From Calendula officinalis (Eukaryota > Streptophyta > Magnoliopsida > Asterales > Asteraceae): a stretch of 64,000 bases of DNA. Under the pieces are notes generated by a model. That model was not told where the DNA came from. It made no database searches and worked only from the letters and a program-made list of their open reading frames with translations. Position numbers and translations under genes: made by a program. Position 1 is the stretch's first letter. Each line of letters begins with the position of its first letter. The stretch spans positions 31,744,835-31,808,834 of the forward strand of contig OY970825.1 of NCBI GenBank assembly GCA_963853835.1, given 5' to 3'. Of the stretch, positions 1 through 11,564 are shown piece by piece.

Positions 1-67
1 GAGCCGAGCTCGAACCCAGTCGAGCTCGAGCTCGAACCTAGTCGAGCTCGGCTCATTTACAGCCCTA
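1..67. repeat. GAGCTCG-rich repeat, probable end of a hAT-like MITE
   Basis: The first 67 bases repeat the words GAGCTCGAACC and CAGTCGAGCTCG, and end at CATTTACAGCCCTAG. Read on the minus strand this becomes GGGCTGTAAATGAGCCGAGC, the usual look of one terminus of a small plant hAT-type element. The other end lies outside the window, so the class is inferred from one terminus only. Confidence 0.4.
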
Positions 68-145
68 GGTTTAAACCATGTTAAAAGTCTGTTTTCAAAA
101 TTCAGGTTTGAAAACAATCCCAGTTCAACATGTTTCTAAAAACAC

Positions 146-823
146 TAGGGGTGTTCACTATTCGGATATAACCGGATTGTCCAATTGGACATTTTGGATC
201 GGACTAATTGGATTGGTTATTTGGTTTTTTGGATTGGTTTGGACTTAAACCAAATTAATAGTTTGGATTTCGGATTGGATTTGGTTTCCGTTATGAAAAC
301 CAGATTGTCCAAAAAAACCGAATAGTAATATATAGTAAATTATTTATATACTAACACTTGTTGGTTTCCATTATAAGCAATTATGGTACTCCTTTTCTTT
401 ACATTTCTTATAGTAAATTAATTTATATAATAACACTTGTTCCATTTTATATTGTATCAGTTGGCGATGTACCAATCTTTTTGGAGTTTTTAATAAAGTT
501 GATGTCAAGATTTTTGCATATATGATTCTAAATGTCACAAGATATGAATTAGAGTTGTTTTTATGTAAAAAATAGTTTATCATTTTGGAATTTTACATAT
601 CGAACTTAATATTATTTATGTTATATACTTTTGTAGTATTTTGAAAAATTTTAAGGAAAAACCAAACGAATAAAACCAAACCAACCAAATTGTTATTTGG
701 TTCGGATTGGTTTGGTTTTCGAATTAGTTTGGACGGTTCGGTTTGAACTTTTGAAAACCGGACTTTATTTGGTTTCACTTATTTGGTTCGGATAAAACCA
801 AACCGTCCAAACGAACACCCCTA
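146..823. mobile_element. hAT-type MITE, 678 bp, complete
   Basis: The terminal inverted repeat starts TAGGGGTGTTC and ends GAACACCCCTA. It is flanked by a perfect 8-bp target duplication, AAAAACAC, at 138-145 and 824-831. Both ends are built from short repeats of GGATTGGTTTGGA and its complement, and the middle is AT-rich. There is no transposase, so it is non-autonomous. The 8-bp duplication and ends fit the hAT superfamily. Confidence 0.85.
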
Positions 824-1210
824 AAAAACACTACTCAATCTGGTACCCATAAAATTTTGTTCAGCTTCAAGTTTCAATTGTCAGTTGTAAATTTAAGACA
901 GATATACCAGGTTTCTTCTAATCTTGACTTGCTGACAGTTGTTGTACACGTGCTATTATCACATTAAGTTTTGAAATTTACAACACATTTTTGGAACTTA
1001 TACTATACCAATTTATAAGTTTGCAAGACTATGCAACATTAAAGACAAGTAGATAATAACCATCACAAAAAAGATAAAAAAAAAAAAAACTTGAAAATCC
1101 AAAAACATTAAAAGTATGATTACCGAAACCACCCCAGAACAAAAGTATCTCAACAAAAAAACAAAACATAAAGTCTGAAACAAGATAATAAAAAACCATC
1201 AAAAGACCGC
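824..1210 (-). other. 3' UTR and downstream flank of the P0 gene
   Basis: No coding sequence is seen. This stretch follows the P0 stop codon on the minus strand and should contain its 3' UTR and polyadenylation region. An A-rich tract lies near 1073-1091. No mobile-element signature was recognised. Confidence 0.5.
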
Positions 1211-2711
1211 TTAATCAAACAAACTGAAACCCATGTCATCATCCGACTCCTCAGCAGGCTCATCCTTTTTCTCCTCAGCTGGTGCAGCAGCAGAAGAAGC
1301 AGCCGGAGCAGAACCGCCAGCAGCCGCCACCGGTGCCGCCACAGCAAACTTACTTGGGTCCTACAAACCATCAATCCAAACATTAAATTGAATACTTTAA
1401 TATACAATTATTATATATAAATTAAATTAAAATGAATTGTATAAAATTTATAAACATACCTCCAAGTACTCCTTAACCTTATCAGCCAACGGGAAGGAGT
1501 AGTTAGTCTCAACAGCAACAGACAAAGCATTCTTGTACCCATTAATGAGCATATGTGGAGCAGCTGCAATTGTGGGGTAATGGCAAGCTAATGCAAGTGA
1601 TGTCACCATTGACACACCCATCGCAAACTTCTCAATCAAGTCATCCTCAGTAAGGTCAAGGACTTCAGGGATGAAAACTGACCCATTTTCGTAAACGGTT
1701 AGGACCACCAGCCCGTATGAAAAAGGGCGGATTCCAAGCTTGGCCAACAGGGCTGCTTCTGATGAGCCCACTTTGTCTCCTTTCTTGATGAGCTCCACTG
1801 GGGTGATGATTTCCACTGTACCCTTGTTAATCTTGGTGGGGATGTTAAGGACCTACAGAAATTAATTATTTCAAATTAGAAAAATATTTTAATTGATTCA
1901 AGTTTAAAACGGTAATTAGAAAAAATGTGTGATTTTTACCTGGAAGAAAGATGTTTGGGATGGATCTAGACCAGTGTTGCCAGGTGGCACAACCACATCG
2001 ACAGGAGCAACCAAACCAACACGAGCAGGTGCTCCAACCTATTTTATACACAACGGAATTGTAATTTGTAACCATATTAACAGATTTTATAAGCAAAAAA
2101 CTTTAATTTGTAAAAAAGAATATTATATAAACAATTACCTTGTATTTAGCAACTTCCTCACGCACTTCCTTCAAGTCACCCTTGGTGAAGATCAAACCAA
2201 CATTACCCTAAATTTACAAAACAGAACATATAGAGTTATACTCATAAGGCTTGCTTAGTTAAAAACAAATAAATATAAATGTTTTCATTAATCATTATGC
2301 TTAATCAATTTGTTAAATTATAATGGATACTAAACTTAACAATTAAATTAAATAGACATAAACATTATAGCATAACGTATGTGTAATTAGGTAAAAGAAA
2401 CAGAATTTGTCAAAACTAACAATATTATAGCTTCGAAAATGAACATAACAACTTACAACAAGGAGAGGAATGAGATTCAAATAAGCCTTGTTTCCGGTCT
2501 TCTCAGAGTGCATCCTAACAGATCTCTTCATCATAGTGTTCTTCCCCATGAGAATAACCGAATCGCCACGAAGACCTTGACGAATGTTCTGGAGCTGGTT
2601 AGATCCGACATTATCAGCAGCAGCAACTAGCACCTGAGTGTAATCATCGAGAAGCTGACACAGCTTCTGATCGTAAGCGATCTTCTTGTCGGCTTTCGAT
2701 ACCTTGCCCAT
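1211..2711 (-). CDS. RPP0: 60S acidic ribosomal protein P0 (uL10), five exons
   Basis: P0 (uL10) anchors the P1/P2 stalk on the large ribosomal subunit and helps recruit elongation factors at the GTPase centre. The coding exons on the minus strand are 2711-2457, 2207-2139, 2038-1940, 1852-1460 and 1360-1211. All introns are GT-AG, all exon lengths are multiples of three (255, 69, 99, 393, 150), and they give 321 residues, the usual plant length. The N-terminus MGKVSKADKK begins the L10 domain. Exon 4 carries the central part (motifs GLVVLTVYENGS and PLADKVKEYLE). Exon 5 has the Ala/Pro hinge and the acidic tail DDDMGFSLFD shared by stalk proteins, which in known family members binds elongation factors and some ribosome-inactivating proteins. 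No frameshift or stop was found, and introns exclude a processed pseudogene. It is the only host gene recognised here. Confidence 0.96.
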
Positions 2712-3050
2712 TTTAGTATTACTGTGATTTGAAACTAAAACCCTAGAAACGAACGGAAGAGATGGTGGTGGTTTACAAAACCGAGGGCCAAGACAACACG
2801 GTGGTGGTGCAAGGCGGACAGCGACGGCGCCGTCACTTTAACCTCCTCTATTCAGAATTTTTGGGTGGTACGGCGGGAAGAAATGAGCTCTACAAACCCT
2901 AATTTGCTATGAAGAATGAGCGATACGGTTGGTTTTGGTCTTTATACTAGAGCTAAAAATGAAAACCTATTTTGTTATCAGGCTTGGGCTTGGTCGTTTA
3001 CTGGGATATTATATTAAATCACGTTTGGGCTACTTAAATGAACGAATACA
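2712..3050 (-). promoter_or_regulatory. P0 5' UTR/promoter with telo boxes and site II motifs
   Basis: Upstream of the P0 ATG there are telo boxes AAACCCTAG at 2738-2746 and AAACCCTAA at 2894-2902. TGGGCT site II words lie at 2985-2990 and 3026-3031. This pairing is the known signature of plant ribosomal-protein and cell-cycle promoters, where TCP factors bind site II. No clear TATA box is seen, which is common for this class. The transcription start was not located. Confidence 0.75.
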
Positions 3051-3149
3051 AAACTATGTTGGAAGTCCATTTCTTAGGCTTCTTGTCACCTTCATTTTGT
3101 AAACTTAGGGTTTGTTTTTGTTTAGTGAATTAGATTATTGATATGTGCA

Positions 3150-3462
3150 CTTAGGGGTGTCCATCGGGTTATTGGATCGGGTTTGATTTAACACTTATAA
3201 TTTTTATTGAATGATTTACAGTTATTAATGTGTTAATTCATTAATTTTATGCTAAAAAAATATAAGGAAAAAATATTTTAAACCTCAATCAGGTCTAATC
3301 AGGTAAACCCAAAACCCGACAAAGGTAAGCATACGTATCCCGACACCTGACCCGATATGGAGTTGGGATTGTCAGGATGGGTTGCAAAAACCCATTATCA
3401 ATATTAGACCCATCGAGTTCAAGTTCGGGTTGTGTCGAGTTGGGTTGACCCTTTGGGTACCC
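3150..3462. mobile_element. Small MITE-like insertion, about 313 bp
   Basis: The left end contains TTAGGGGTGTCCATCGGGTT, a common start of plant hAT MITEs. The right side is rich in GGGTTGACC and GGGTACCC. A direct repeat ATATGTGCA flanks it at 3141-3149 and 3463-3471, consistent with an 8-9 bp target duplication. The two ends are only weakly complementary, so it may be internally rearranged. Confidence 0.55.
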
Positions 3463-3471
3463 ATATGTGCA

Positions 3472-5029
3472 GTGCACTACACGGACATTGATAAAATATG
3501 TAGTTTTCTGTTACATTATGGTTGGTTATTACATAAAAGCAAATGGGAAACACATTATATATTAACGTATATTTAACTTTTAGAACTTAACTTTGAAGGT
3601 GGGTTTGATTTTTAAATGGTATATTTTAAACCAGGATATAGAATCAATGCATTGATTTCAATGTTATAATAGATGCAGCGTGATGATATTATCAAGCTTC
3701 ACGACATAGGAGCTATGGCGAACAATCATGTTCCCAAGCATGATTTAAGACGATAGTTCTGTATATAAATTATATATATATACAAAAAAATAAAAACATA
3801 TAATCACACATTTATAATATAGTTCATCAATCTTTCATGTCATTTTCGACGTATTCGATGATTTTTATAACTAAATACATATATATTTAGCATATATGAC
3901 TTGATATATTTAATACGCTTAAAAACAAAGTTTATGATGGGTAAACATTAGCCAAGTTGGACCTTAACATACGCCAAACCTTATATCAATGCTTTGGACT
4001 AAGAATTGTATGTGGTTAAGCTTCAAGTATTTGCGAAACGTGATAAAGTAAGGTGGTCTTTAGAACTATGATTAATTACATATTTTTTTAGCTTAGATGC
4101 TAGAGTTTTTTTCATGTTTATTTAATAAAAAAATTAACCTATATATACATTTACTATACCAATTTAATTTTATTGTTCATAGAGTTTTTAATAATTTTTT
4201 TTTAATTATTGATCTTTAATACTTTTATATAGTTATTAAGCGGAGTGTAGAGGCAGAAATTCTATTTATCAGATGGTACTAAGTTGTGAAGTTTGTATAC
4301 TGAAGGTGAGAGGGTCGATCCTCTGCATTTACATTTTTTAAAGGACTTTTGTCATAAATTTTAGTAATAACTCCTCAAACTTTGTAATAATTTTCAAGAT
4401 GGATCCCATCACTTTTTAGATTGAAAAAAAAAATTCTCTTAAAATTTTATCATAACATTATATTATTTATGTTTCTTTATTTTTTGGTAACTACAATAAT
4501 AAATGAATATAAAATTTATATAATAACAATTTAAAAAGGAATAAATGGAAATGTATAATTATGTATGTTTAACTACGAGATTTGCATACATTTCTATACT
4601 TTTCAAACTATATATTTTTATTTTGAAAAAATAATATTTTTACAATATTCTATTTTGAATTTATAATTAATAAAAATTGTCATAAATTAATTGTAGATTT
4701 TCATTTTCCATCAAAAGTTTTTATAAAATGGTACCATCAATTATTTAAAAAACTTATTCGTATGCTAATATAAACTACTTGAATTTTTATTAACTACTAT
4801 TTTATTTAAATTTATAATAATATATACTTTATTAAATTTTACATTAAGTAGTGTTATTAAGAATATATTTTTATTAGATCAATCAACTTTTATTTTTATT
4901 CGAACAACAAATAACTTACCTCTTAGCATAAAAATCAAAACCAATTAAAATAATAATTTATTTTATATGTAAAAATGTTATATTTGTAATCCCGCTGCTA
5001 CGCGCGGGTATAACATTGTTTGTTTTTGT
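3472..5029. other. AT-rich intergenic DNA, no gene seen
   Basis: No open reading frame with a recognisable domain was found. A stretch near 4240-4330 contains GAGAGGGTCGATCCTCTGC, which resembles a pol III B-box and could be a decayed SINE; this is weak. At 4991-5008 there is a GC-rich hairpin CCCGC...GCGGG like those near some plant Helitron ends, but no matching partner end was found. Confidence 0.4.
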
Positions 5030-5384
5030 ACATTTGATGTACTAACTTTTTCTCTTTTATATATCAGTTTCATAATTTGAGTAGTTTTACCTAGGGGGGT
5101 TTAGGTAAATCATACATATAACAAGTTTTAACAATTTAATACATTATAAATACAAAAAACATATACAACAGTAAAATACGTATTGTTGGATACACTCGTG
5201 AATACATTTGATGTACTAACTTTTGCTCTTGTATATATAAGTTTCATAATTTGAGTAGTTTTACCTAGGGGGATTTAGGTAAATCATACATACTTCGTAT
5301 AACAAGTTTTAACAATTTAATACATTATAAATACAAAAAAACATATACAATAGTTAAATACGTATTGTTAGATACACTCATGTA
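5030..5384. repeat. Tandem duplication, two units of about 174-180 bp
   Basis: The block starting ACATTTGATGTACTAACTTT at 5030 restarts at 5204 with the same order of words: TTTGAGTAGTTTTACCTAGG, then TTTAACAATTTAATACATT, then TACGTATTGTT. The second unit has a small CTTCGTA insertion. No coding content is seen. Confidence 0.8.
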
Positions 5385-5422
5385 TACATAATATATGTAG
5401 TTCGCCCGCCATTAAATGCTAA

Positions 5423-6331
5423 GGCCCCGTTTATTTTGACGTAATTATCATCCGTAATTCCTTCGTAATTGTAATTCAATTACATTACGGAGGGATGTTT
5501 GAATGGACTTTTTTTCGTAATTCAATTACGACGTAATTTCGAATTACGAAATTCGTTATAATTGAATTTCGTCCCGACACACTATGAATTCAATTACCGT
5601 CCTTTAGTGAACTAACAAATTTGAATATTTTGTATGCTTAGGATTTTTTAAAATCGTTTACAAAATTTAAAAACTAAAAAAATTTAAAGATATTTTTTTA
5701 AAAAAAAATTAAAAATTAAAAAAATTAAAAGAATTAAAAGAATTTAAAAAAATACAAAAAAATTTAAAACTAATAAAAAATAAAAAAATTTAAAACTTTA
5801 AAAAAATTAAATTTTTTTAAAAAAAATTTAAATTTTAAAAAAATAATAAAAAACTTATAAAAAAATAATACTCCCTCCGTCCCTTAATAAAGTTCCCATT
5901 TCTCATGGGCACAATTTTTTAGGAGATAGATAGTGGTGGGGTCAATGGTAATAAATTTGATTAAAATATAAGGTTATTTTGGAGAGAGAAAGTGTTTTTA
6001 AGAGATAGTTAGTGGTAAGGTACATTGTAATAATATTATTATATTGAGTGGGTCCCTCCAATATGAGAAATGAGAACTTTATTTTGGGACAAATATTTTG
6101 AGAGAAATGGGAACTTTATTAAGGGACAGAGGGAGTAATAAATAATAAAGTTTTAAAAAAGGATCTAAAAAGTTAAAAAAAATGCAATAGTATTGATTTG
6201 AATTTCAATTCAAAATATTGGTAGCCAAACAGATAACCGTATTCAATTCCGACCGAATTTAATTACAACCAAATTAAATTCCAACCAAATCCAGTTACAT
6301 TACGGAAGATTACGTTGAGCCAAACGCCCCC
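5423..6331. mobile_element. MITE with GGCCCCGTTT / AAACGCCCCC ends
   Basis: The left end, GGCCCCGTTTATTTTGACGTA, is imperfectly complementary to the right end, TACGTTGAGCCAAACGCCCCC. Both subterminal regions are packed with CGTAATTACG-type words, for example TACATTACGG at about 5481 and 6297. The interior is poly-A/T rich and was later interrupted by a Stowaway element. The exact target duplication is not clear, so the superfamily stays open. Confidence 0.7.
5871..6135. mobile_element. Stowaway MITE (Tc1/mariner type), nested
   Basis: The element begins CTCCCTCCGTCCC and ends with a near-complementary GGGACAGAGGGAG. It is flanked by TA dinucleotides at 5869-5870 and 6136-6137, the Stowaway target duplication. 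The long terminal repeats continue inward (AATAAAGTTCCCATTTCTC at the left, mirrored at the right), so the transcript would fold into a hairpin. It is 265 bp and non-coding. Confidence 0.92.
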
Positions 6332-6404
6332 TATATATTTAAAATAATACAAAATGTTAATAAACTCGTGCGTTTTTTCAAGCATACGTGTGTATAAAAA
6401 TAGT

Positions 6405-6497
6405 TAGAGCATCCCCAATGGTTAACCTCACAATAGCTTATTACTTTTGCCACATCAACAATCTACTCACCAAAAACCTTTACATAAATAGCATCTC
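6405..6497. mobile_element. Truncated MITE end (AGAGCATCCCCAATGG)
   Basis: The sequence AGAGCATCCCCAATGG is a common terminus of plant MITEs. The rest is missing because the gypsy-I LTR starts at 6498. The opposite end was not found in the window. Confidence 0.5.
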
Positions 6498-6997
6498 TGT
6501 AACGACCGAAATTTGTAAATAAGTAAATTGTACAAAAATATGATAATTATGGATAATTCATTTCAGAACCGTAGGAATTAGTTTCGTGTCATTTGGACAC
6601 CGTTTGATATGGTTAAGGTCGAAACCGGGCTGGTTTATACAACAAAAAGTTGCAGCCCTGCTGCCTGAAGGAGTTCACGGCGCGAACTACGGTTCGAGAT
6701 CGTGAACATCAAACATAGATTTTGGGTTTTTGACGATCGGTGTTCACGACCTGCTCCCGATCACGAAGTGGTCACGACACGCAGCGTTCACGGCGCGAAC
6801 TCCAGTTCGCGATCGTGAACTGTCCGAGCTGGATATAAAAACGGGTTTAGGCTAAGGTTTAGACATCAACGACCCTACTTGTAGCTCAACCATTTTTGGT
6901 GAAGAAAATAGGCGATTTTGGAGGTCTAGAGCTCAAATCTTCATCATCTTTGAAGATTTAAACATCAAAGGTAAAGATTATTGATTCTTATCATCTT
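6498..6997 (+). mobile_element. gypsy-I 5' LTR, left half
   Basis: It begins TGTAACGACCGAAAT, like the start of the G1 LTR (TGTAACGACCCGAAA), and follows it through TTCAGAACCGTAGGAATT and the CpG-rich block at about 6672-6824. It stops at 6997 where Copia A is inserted. The remaining half resumes at 25268. ATCTT on each side of A is the target duplication that proves the two halves were joined. Confidence 0.85.
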
Positions 6998-8128
6998 TGA
7001 AGGGTTTCATTGTACTCGATCGATCCATAGGACCGACCTCCTAGTATGCTTGGTTCGAATCTTGCTGACCAAGAACATGAACTTGTTCTTGACCGGTTAA
7101 AACCAACTAGCTGATTTAATCCCTAAAGCGGAAGTGGGATTAAACCTAATCCTTAAACCCTAAAGGATTGGGATGTTGGAAATCTAACTTGATTAACAAG
7201 AAAGAAACCTTGTACGAAAAACTCGAACACACACATACTTGTGTGTGTTCGTCGACTACTACCAGGAACCCTAGGGTTCTTGGTTCGACTTCAAACAAGA
7301 GGGAGAAGAGGAAGAGTGTTCCATGAAACATACATTAGTTAGTACTTAAGATAGATCCACTGATGATGAACACGACGAGCGATCCTCTAGATGATCACTT
7401 GCAACGATGTTGGATCTTCAAGACTTGAAGAACACGAAGAACGAACGAAGAACACGAAGAACACAAAGTGTTGTGTTCTTGGGGTTGTGTTCGGCCGAAA
7501 CCAAGGAGAGGAGGGAGGCTAGGGTTTCGTGATTAGTGATCAAGTGAACAAGGGAACCCCATGTCTTCTATTTATAATAGAAGGACTTACACTTAGAACC
7601 CTTCAAGTTTAATTAAGATTAATCTCTTAATTAAACTTATCTCTTATACTTTAAACCCTTATAGTTTTACTAGTTTATATTTGTTGCACTTAACTATTAA
7701 ATGTCTAGTATTAATACACTAATAATTCGGTACCCATATACACGAATTATACATACTTGTATTTATACTTTTAATAGTTAATTATATAATAACCTTTATA
7801 TAATTTACACAACAATATTATCCAATTACTATATAATTTAATAGCTTTAAATCATATTATGGATAATCTATAATTAACACATTGTATATTTACTCAACTA
7901 GTAAATGTACAACTACTTGTATTAATTGGTTAGTTAAACTAATCTAGTAATAAGTTAAACTTAACTTAATACTTAACTGATTCATAATGACTATTATGAA
8001 TCATTCCTCTTCGTAGTATCATTGCATAACTTGCTCGTATTACATGCACTCACCGGTGTGACCCTTAAGTGTTTCGTAGGCATGGATGTATCATCATAAG
8101 TTGACTAACGATGCACATAAATCCTTCA
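6998..8128 (-). repeat. 3' LTR of Copia A
   Basis: The LTR is bounded by TGAAGG...CCTTCA and is 1131 bp. A polypurine tract (AAGTGGGAGTC on the minus strand) abuts it at 8129-8139. It contains a TATAAATA-like box (rc near 7570) and matches the LTRs of B closely. Confidence 0.9.
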
Positions 8129-10553
8129 GACTCCCACTTGTGCAAGTTTGTAACCTTTGTCTTAATGATACGAGCTACAGTGGCCTTCTAGATGGGCATG
8201 TAGGTAACCAACCCCATAAAAACAGCTTATGTAACCCTGGTATAGTTTTGCGAAAAACTATTAATAGCGTCTCCTAGTAAAGAACACTCTGTCTTTACTT
8301 CTTGGGTAACTATGTTAGGCTTATCCCTTGCAGCATGATATTTGTGATAACGAATACGAGCATGGTAGAAATTATCAACTCCTGTATTCGAAAACATTTC
8401 ATGACTTCTTGATTCAAACTGTTGTGATAAACGACAAAGAACAAATCAGTTCGTTTGGGCATGGCCATGCACTTTCCAGTTATCTCATCATGTCAAAAGA
8501 ACCCATAAATATCCCTCCTAAAAAGGAGGTGCAATTACCATCTTGTTATATTTTGATTTAAAATACAACTTCCTTTGTACCCAGTATCGCCTCGTATGAC
8601 AAACATTTTTCAGAATTGTCTAAGACGAACCAAAGCACATTAGTCATTGCATCCTAAACAAAATACCTCAGGCTTAAGGACAATCCTAGTGAACAATACT
8701 TTTAAACTTTTCAACCACGAAGTATTGTCACGGTGGTCAATCCAATATTCGTTGAGCTCCAACAGAATATCACCGATATTTGGTTTACACAAAACTTGTG
8801 TAGCTATCTTCGAAGGAATTTCGAATCTACCACCAAATATCGCGATGACGTTAACGTCCCATCGAGGTTCCCACCAAGACGAGTAGTCATGGATTTACAT
8901 CTTTTTGAATAAAAGGACTTTTAGTCATGGATAATGTTAAACATACAAAGTCTGAATAACAATGATATTAACTCATGTATTATTCCTTACTGGATATAGA
9001 TACTGAATTATTACTGGATCATTACTTATTCCTTTTGTTCGTGTTGATTACTTCATGATTCTTACAACCTTAATTGTAACTTTATCACTAAACCAGTCAT
9101 TTCTATTAAACTAAAGATATAAGACAAGTATTTGAAAAATACTATTTCTTTTGCCTTTGCTAGATTTTGTTCTTGCAACAATCTAGAACGTGTTCCAGTA
9201 TTGCCTTTTATGTAATTCCGCAAACATAGGAGGATTGGAAATTAACTCCTTAGTTTCTTGAATTCATAAAATTCTCCTTGTAACTAAAGCCTCTTTTAGT
9301 TACTTAATTTGTAGATATATCTTTACTAGTTAAAGAAATTTCCTTAAATGATTATGTTATCCACTGTAGTGTGAATAAACTATTAGATATGCAATAATTA
9401 ATCAAAAGACTTGTGATCACGCTATTAGGTTTGCAATAGTCTAATTAACGATCATTTATTATTTCTCTTAACTCTTTGGCTAAGAACTTGGTAAAACCTT
9501 GTTGTTAATGTCTTACTAACTCACTAAATTCATTATTATCTTTAATGAATTATGTTAGTCATAGCTCCCACTATCTTTTATGGAATTTAAGCATCACTTA
9601 AACTACTACTTTGACCTAGTCAATAACTTGTAGTTTAATCCTTTAAGAAATTTTATCAATAATTAAGATCATCCTTTGGATTTGCGAATGTCCAATATTC
9701 CTGTTTAGGGAATCATGACCTTTATTGATTACTGTATCTAACAAGTATAAAACACTTGAGACGATACTCCCAATTCTTAAACACATTAGTATTATTTAAG
9801 AACTTTATTCAATGCCAAAGTCATTTATTGGATTTCTCAAATATCCATTATTCCTATAAGAGATCATGACTTGATTAAATAATGTATTTATTACAAGTAT
9901 AAAAGACTTGCAATAATACCTTTTAATTCTTAAATACTTTAATATAGTTTTGTCCCTTTTTGAGAGTTTATTTAATGTCTAAGTCACTTTACTTGGATTT
10001 TACGAATATCCAATTATTCCTATTAGGAATTATGACTTCATCAAATTCTTTATTACAAGTATAAAAGACTTGTAATAATACTCTTAAAGTCTATCTTGAT
10101 TATATCTAATATAATCATACTATATTAATACTAATACTTTAAGACTTTCTATCATAAGTAATGACTATTACTTAAGATGTTTTAACTAAGTTCAATAACT
10201 TTTGAACCTTATGCTTTCATAAACTCTAAAATACTTTCATTAGACAAACTTTCTAATTACTAGTATCTAAGAACCTTGAGCTATCAAGACATTATTTATT
10301 CATACAACAATCAAACAAATATAAAACATGAAATATAAGTAAATCAAAACTTGACTTACAATCTAGTCATAAACCTTGACTAGTGTAATCATCACACATG
10401 CACACAATATAATTCAACCATGGATTCGAAGTGATTAAAACCAAAGAAAAACTTGTTTTAACATAAAATAAAATTATCCAAACAATAAAATGAAATTGTT
10501 TTACTGAATCCACAAAATACTGAATTATAAAAAACTTGATGCTCGTGGGATCA
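8129..10553 (-). other. Copia A 3' non-coding zone, hairpin-dense
   Basis: Between gag and the 3' LTR there is no pol. Instead the stretch repeats the same ordered short inverted repeats seen in B (33038-33962) and C, such as GTAACTAAA...TTTAGTTAC near 9280 and AAGTAAT...ATTACTT near 10160. Short ORFs here are not conserved among A, B and C; a one-base difference near 8815 breaks the frame that is open in B. Confidence 0.6.
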
Positions 10554-11564
10554 TCACCATCTCATGCCGGTCGTCATCACTTTCCATCTCCTCCTGCAAT
10601 AAACGATTGCAAAAGTTAGATTACTCGTAATGTACTTTACAAGTATATTAAAGTGATTAAGAAGTGTGGTTGTGTTACCTGAGGAACTTGCGTTTCCTCC
10701 ACCACCACTTGCACCCTTTGGACAATTCCTTTTCCAATGCCCAGCCTCACCACACTTGAAGCACCGATTCTCGGTACTCGCTGTGTTAGGCTTAACCTTC
10801 TTAACCTTTTGTTTGACACTTTTACCATTTGGAACTCATTGGTTAGGATAGGTTTTACCATTTCCTTTACCACCATGCCCTTTTCTCTTCTTTCCACCGC
10901 CACCGCCATTACTAATCATAAGAACGTCCTTAGATTTGGTCCCCAAACTCAACTCAGCTGTCTTGAGCATAGAATGTAGCTCAGCAATGGATTTCTCCAT
11001 ATTATGCATGTTGTAGTTGACCACAAAAGACTTGTAGTCATCAGACAATGAGTTGAGTATAGTATCTGTTGCCATTTGCAACGGTATGGGATGACCAAGT
11101 CTAGCGAGGTGATCCATATGTCCTTTCATTTTCATGACGTGGGCACTCACCGGCGTTCCTTTGACCATCTTGCAAGAGTTGAAGGCTCGATTGATGTCAA
11201 ACCTCTCAGTGCGAGCTTGCTCTTGAAATGAATCCCTAAGTTGCTGGATCATCTCAAATGCACGCACATCCATAAGTCTCGCTTGTAACTCAGGACTCAT
11301 AGTGGCGAGCATTAGACAGCTCACATCGAGTGCATCACTGACATGATTATCATAAGCTTGTCTCGTTTCAGCTCTAACATTAACAGCAGGGACATTTGGT
11401 ACTGCTCTCTCCAAGACATACCACTTTCTCTCATGCCTGAGCACAATACGAAGATTGCGCTCCCAGTTGAGAAAGTTTGACCCGGTCAACTTGTCCTTTT
11501 CGAGGATTGAGCGAAGTGAGAGATTGTTGGTACTTGTTGTCGCGATTGTGTTTGTTGCTGCCAT
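10554..11564 (-). pseudogene. Copia A Gag, one premature stop
   Basis: Gag packages the element RNA into virus-like particles. Starting at the ATG at 11564, the frame carries a UBN2/gag-type domain (GSNFLNWERNLRIVLRHERK near residues 30-50) and a CCHC zinc knuckle CFKCGEAGHWKRNC. A GGA-to-TGA change creates a stop at 10836-10838, just before the basic linker to the knuckle. Otherwise it is the same length as the intact B gag (337 codons including stop). An in-phase GT...AG pair follows the knuckle, as in B. Confidence 0.85.

Noticed and set aside
1929..2258. Plus-strand frame opposite P0 exons 2 and 3
   Set aside because: It is the antisense of P0 coding exons and introns.
4240..4330. SINE or tRNA gene
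   Set aside because: Only a weak B-box-like word is present; no A-box at proper distance, cloverleaf or target duplication could be established.
4991..5008. Helitron terminus
   Set aside because: A GC-rich hairpin is present, but no nearby CTRR end followed by T and no matching 5' TC end was found.
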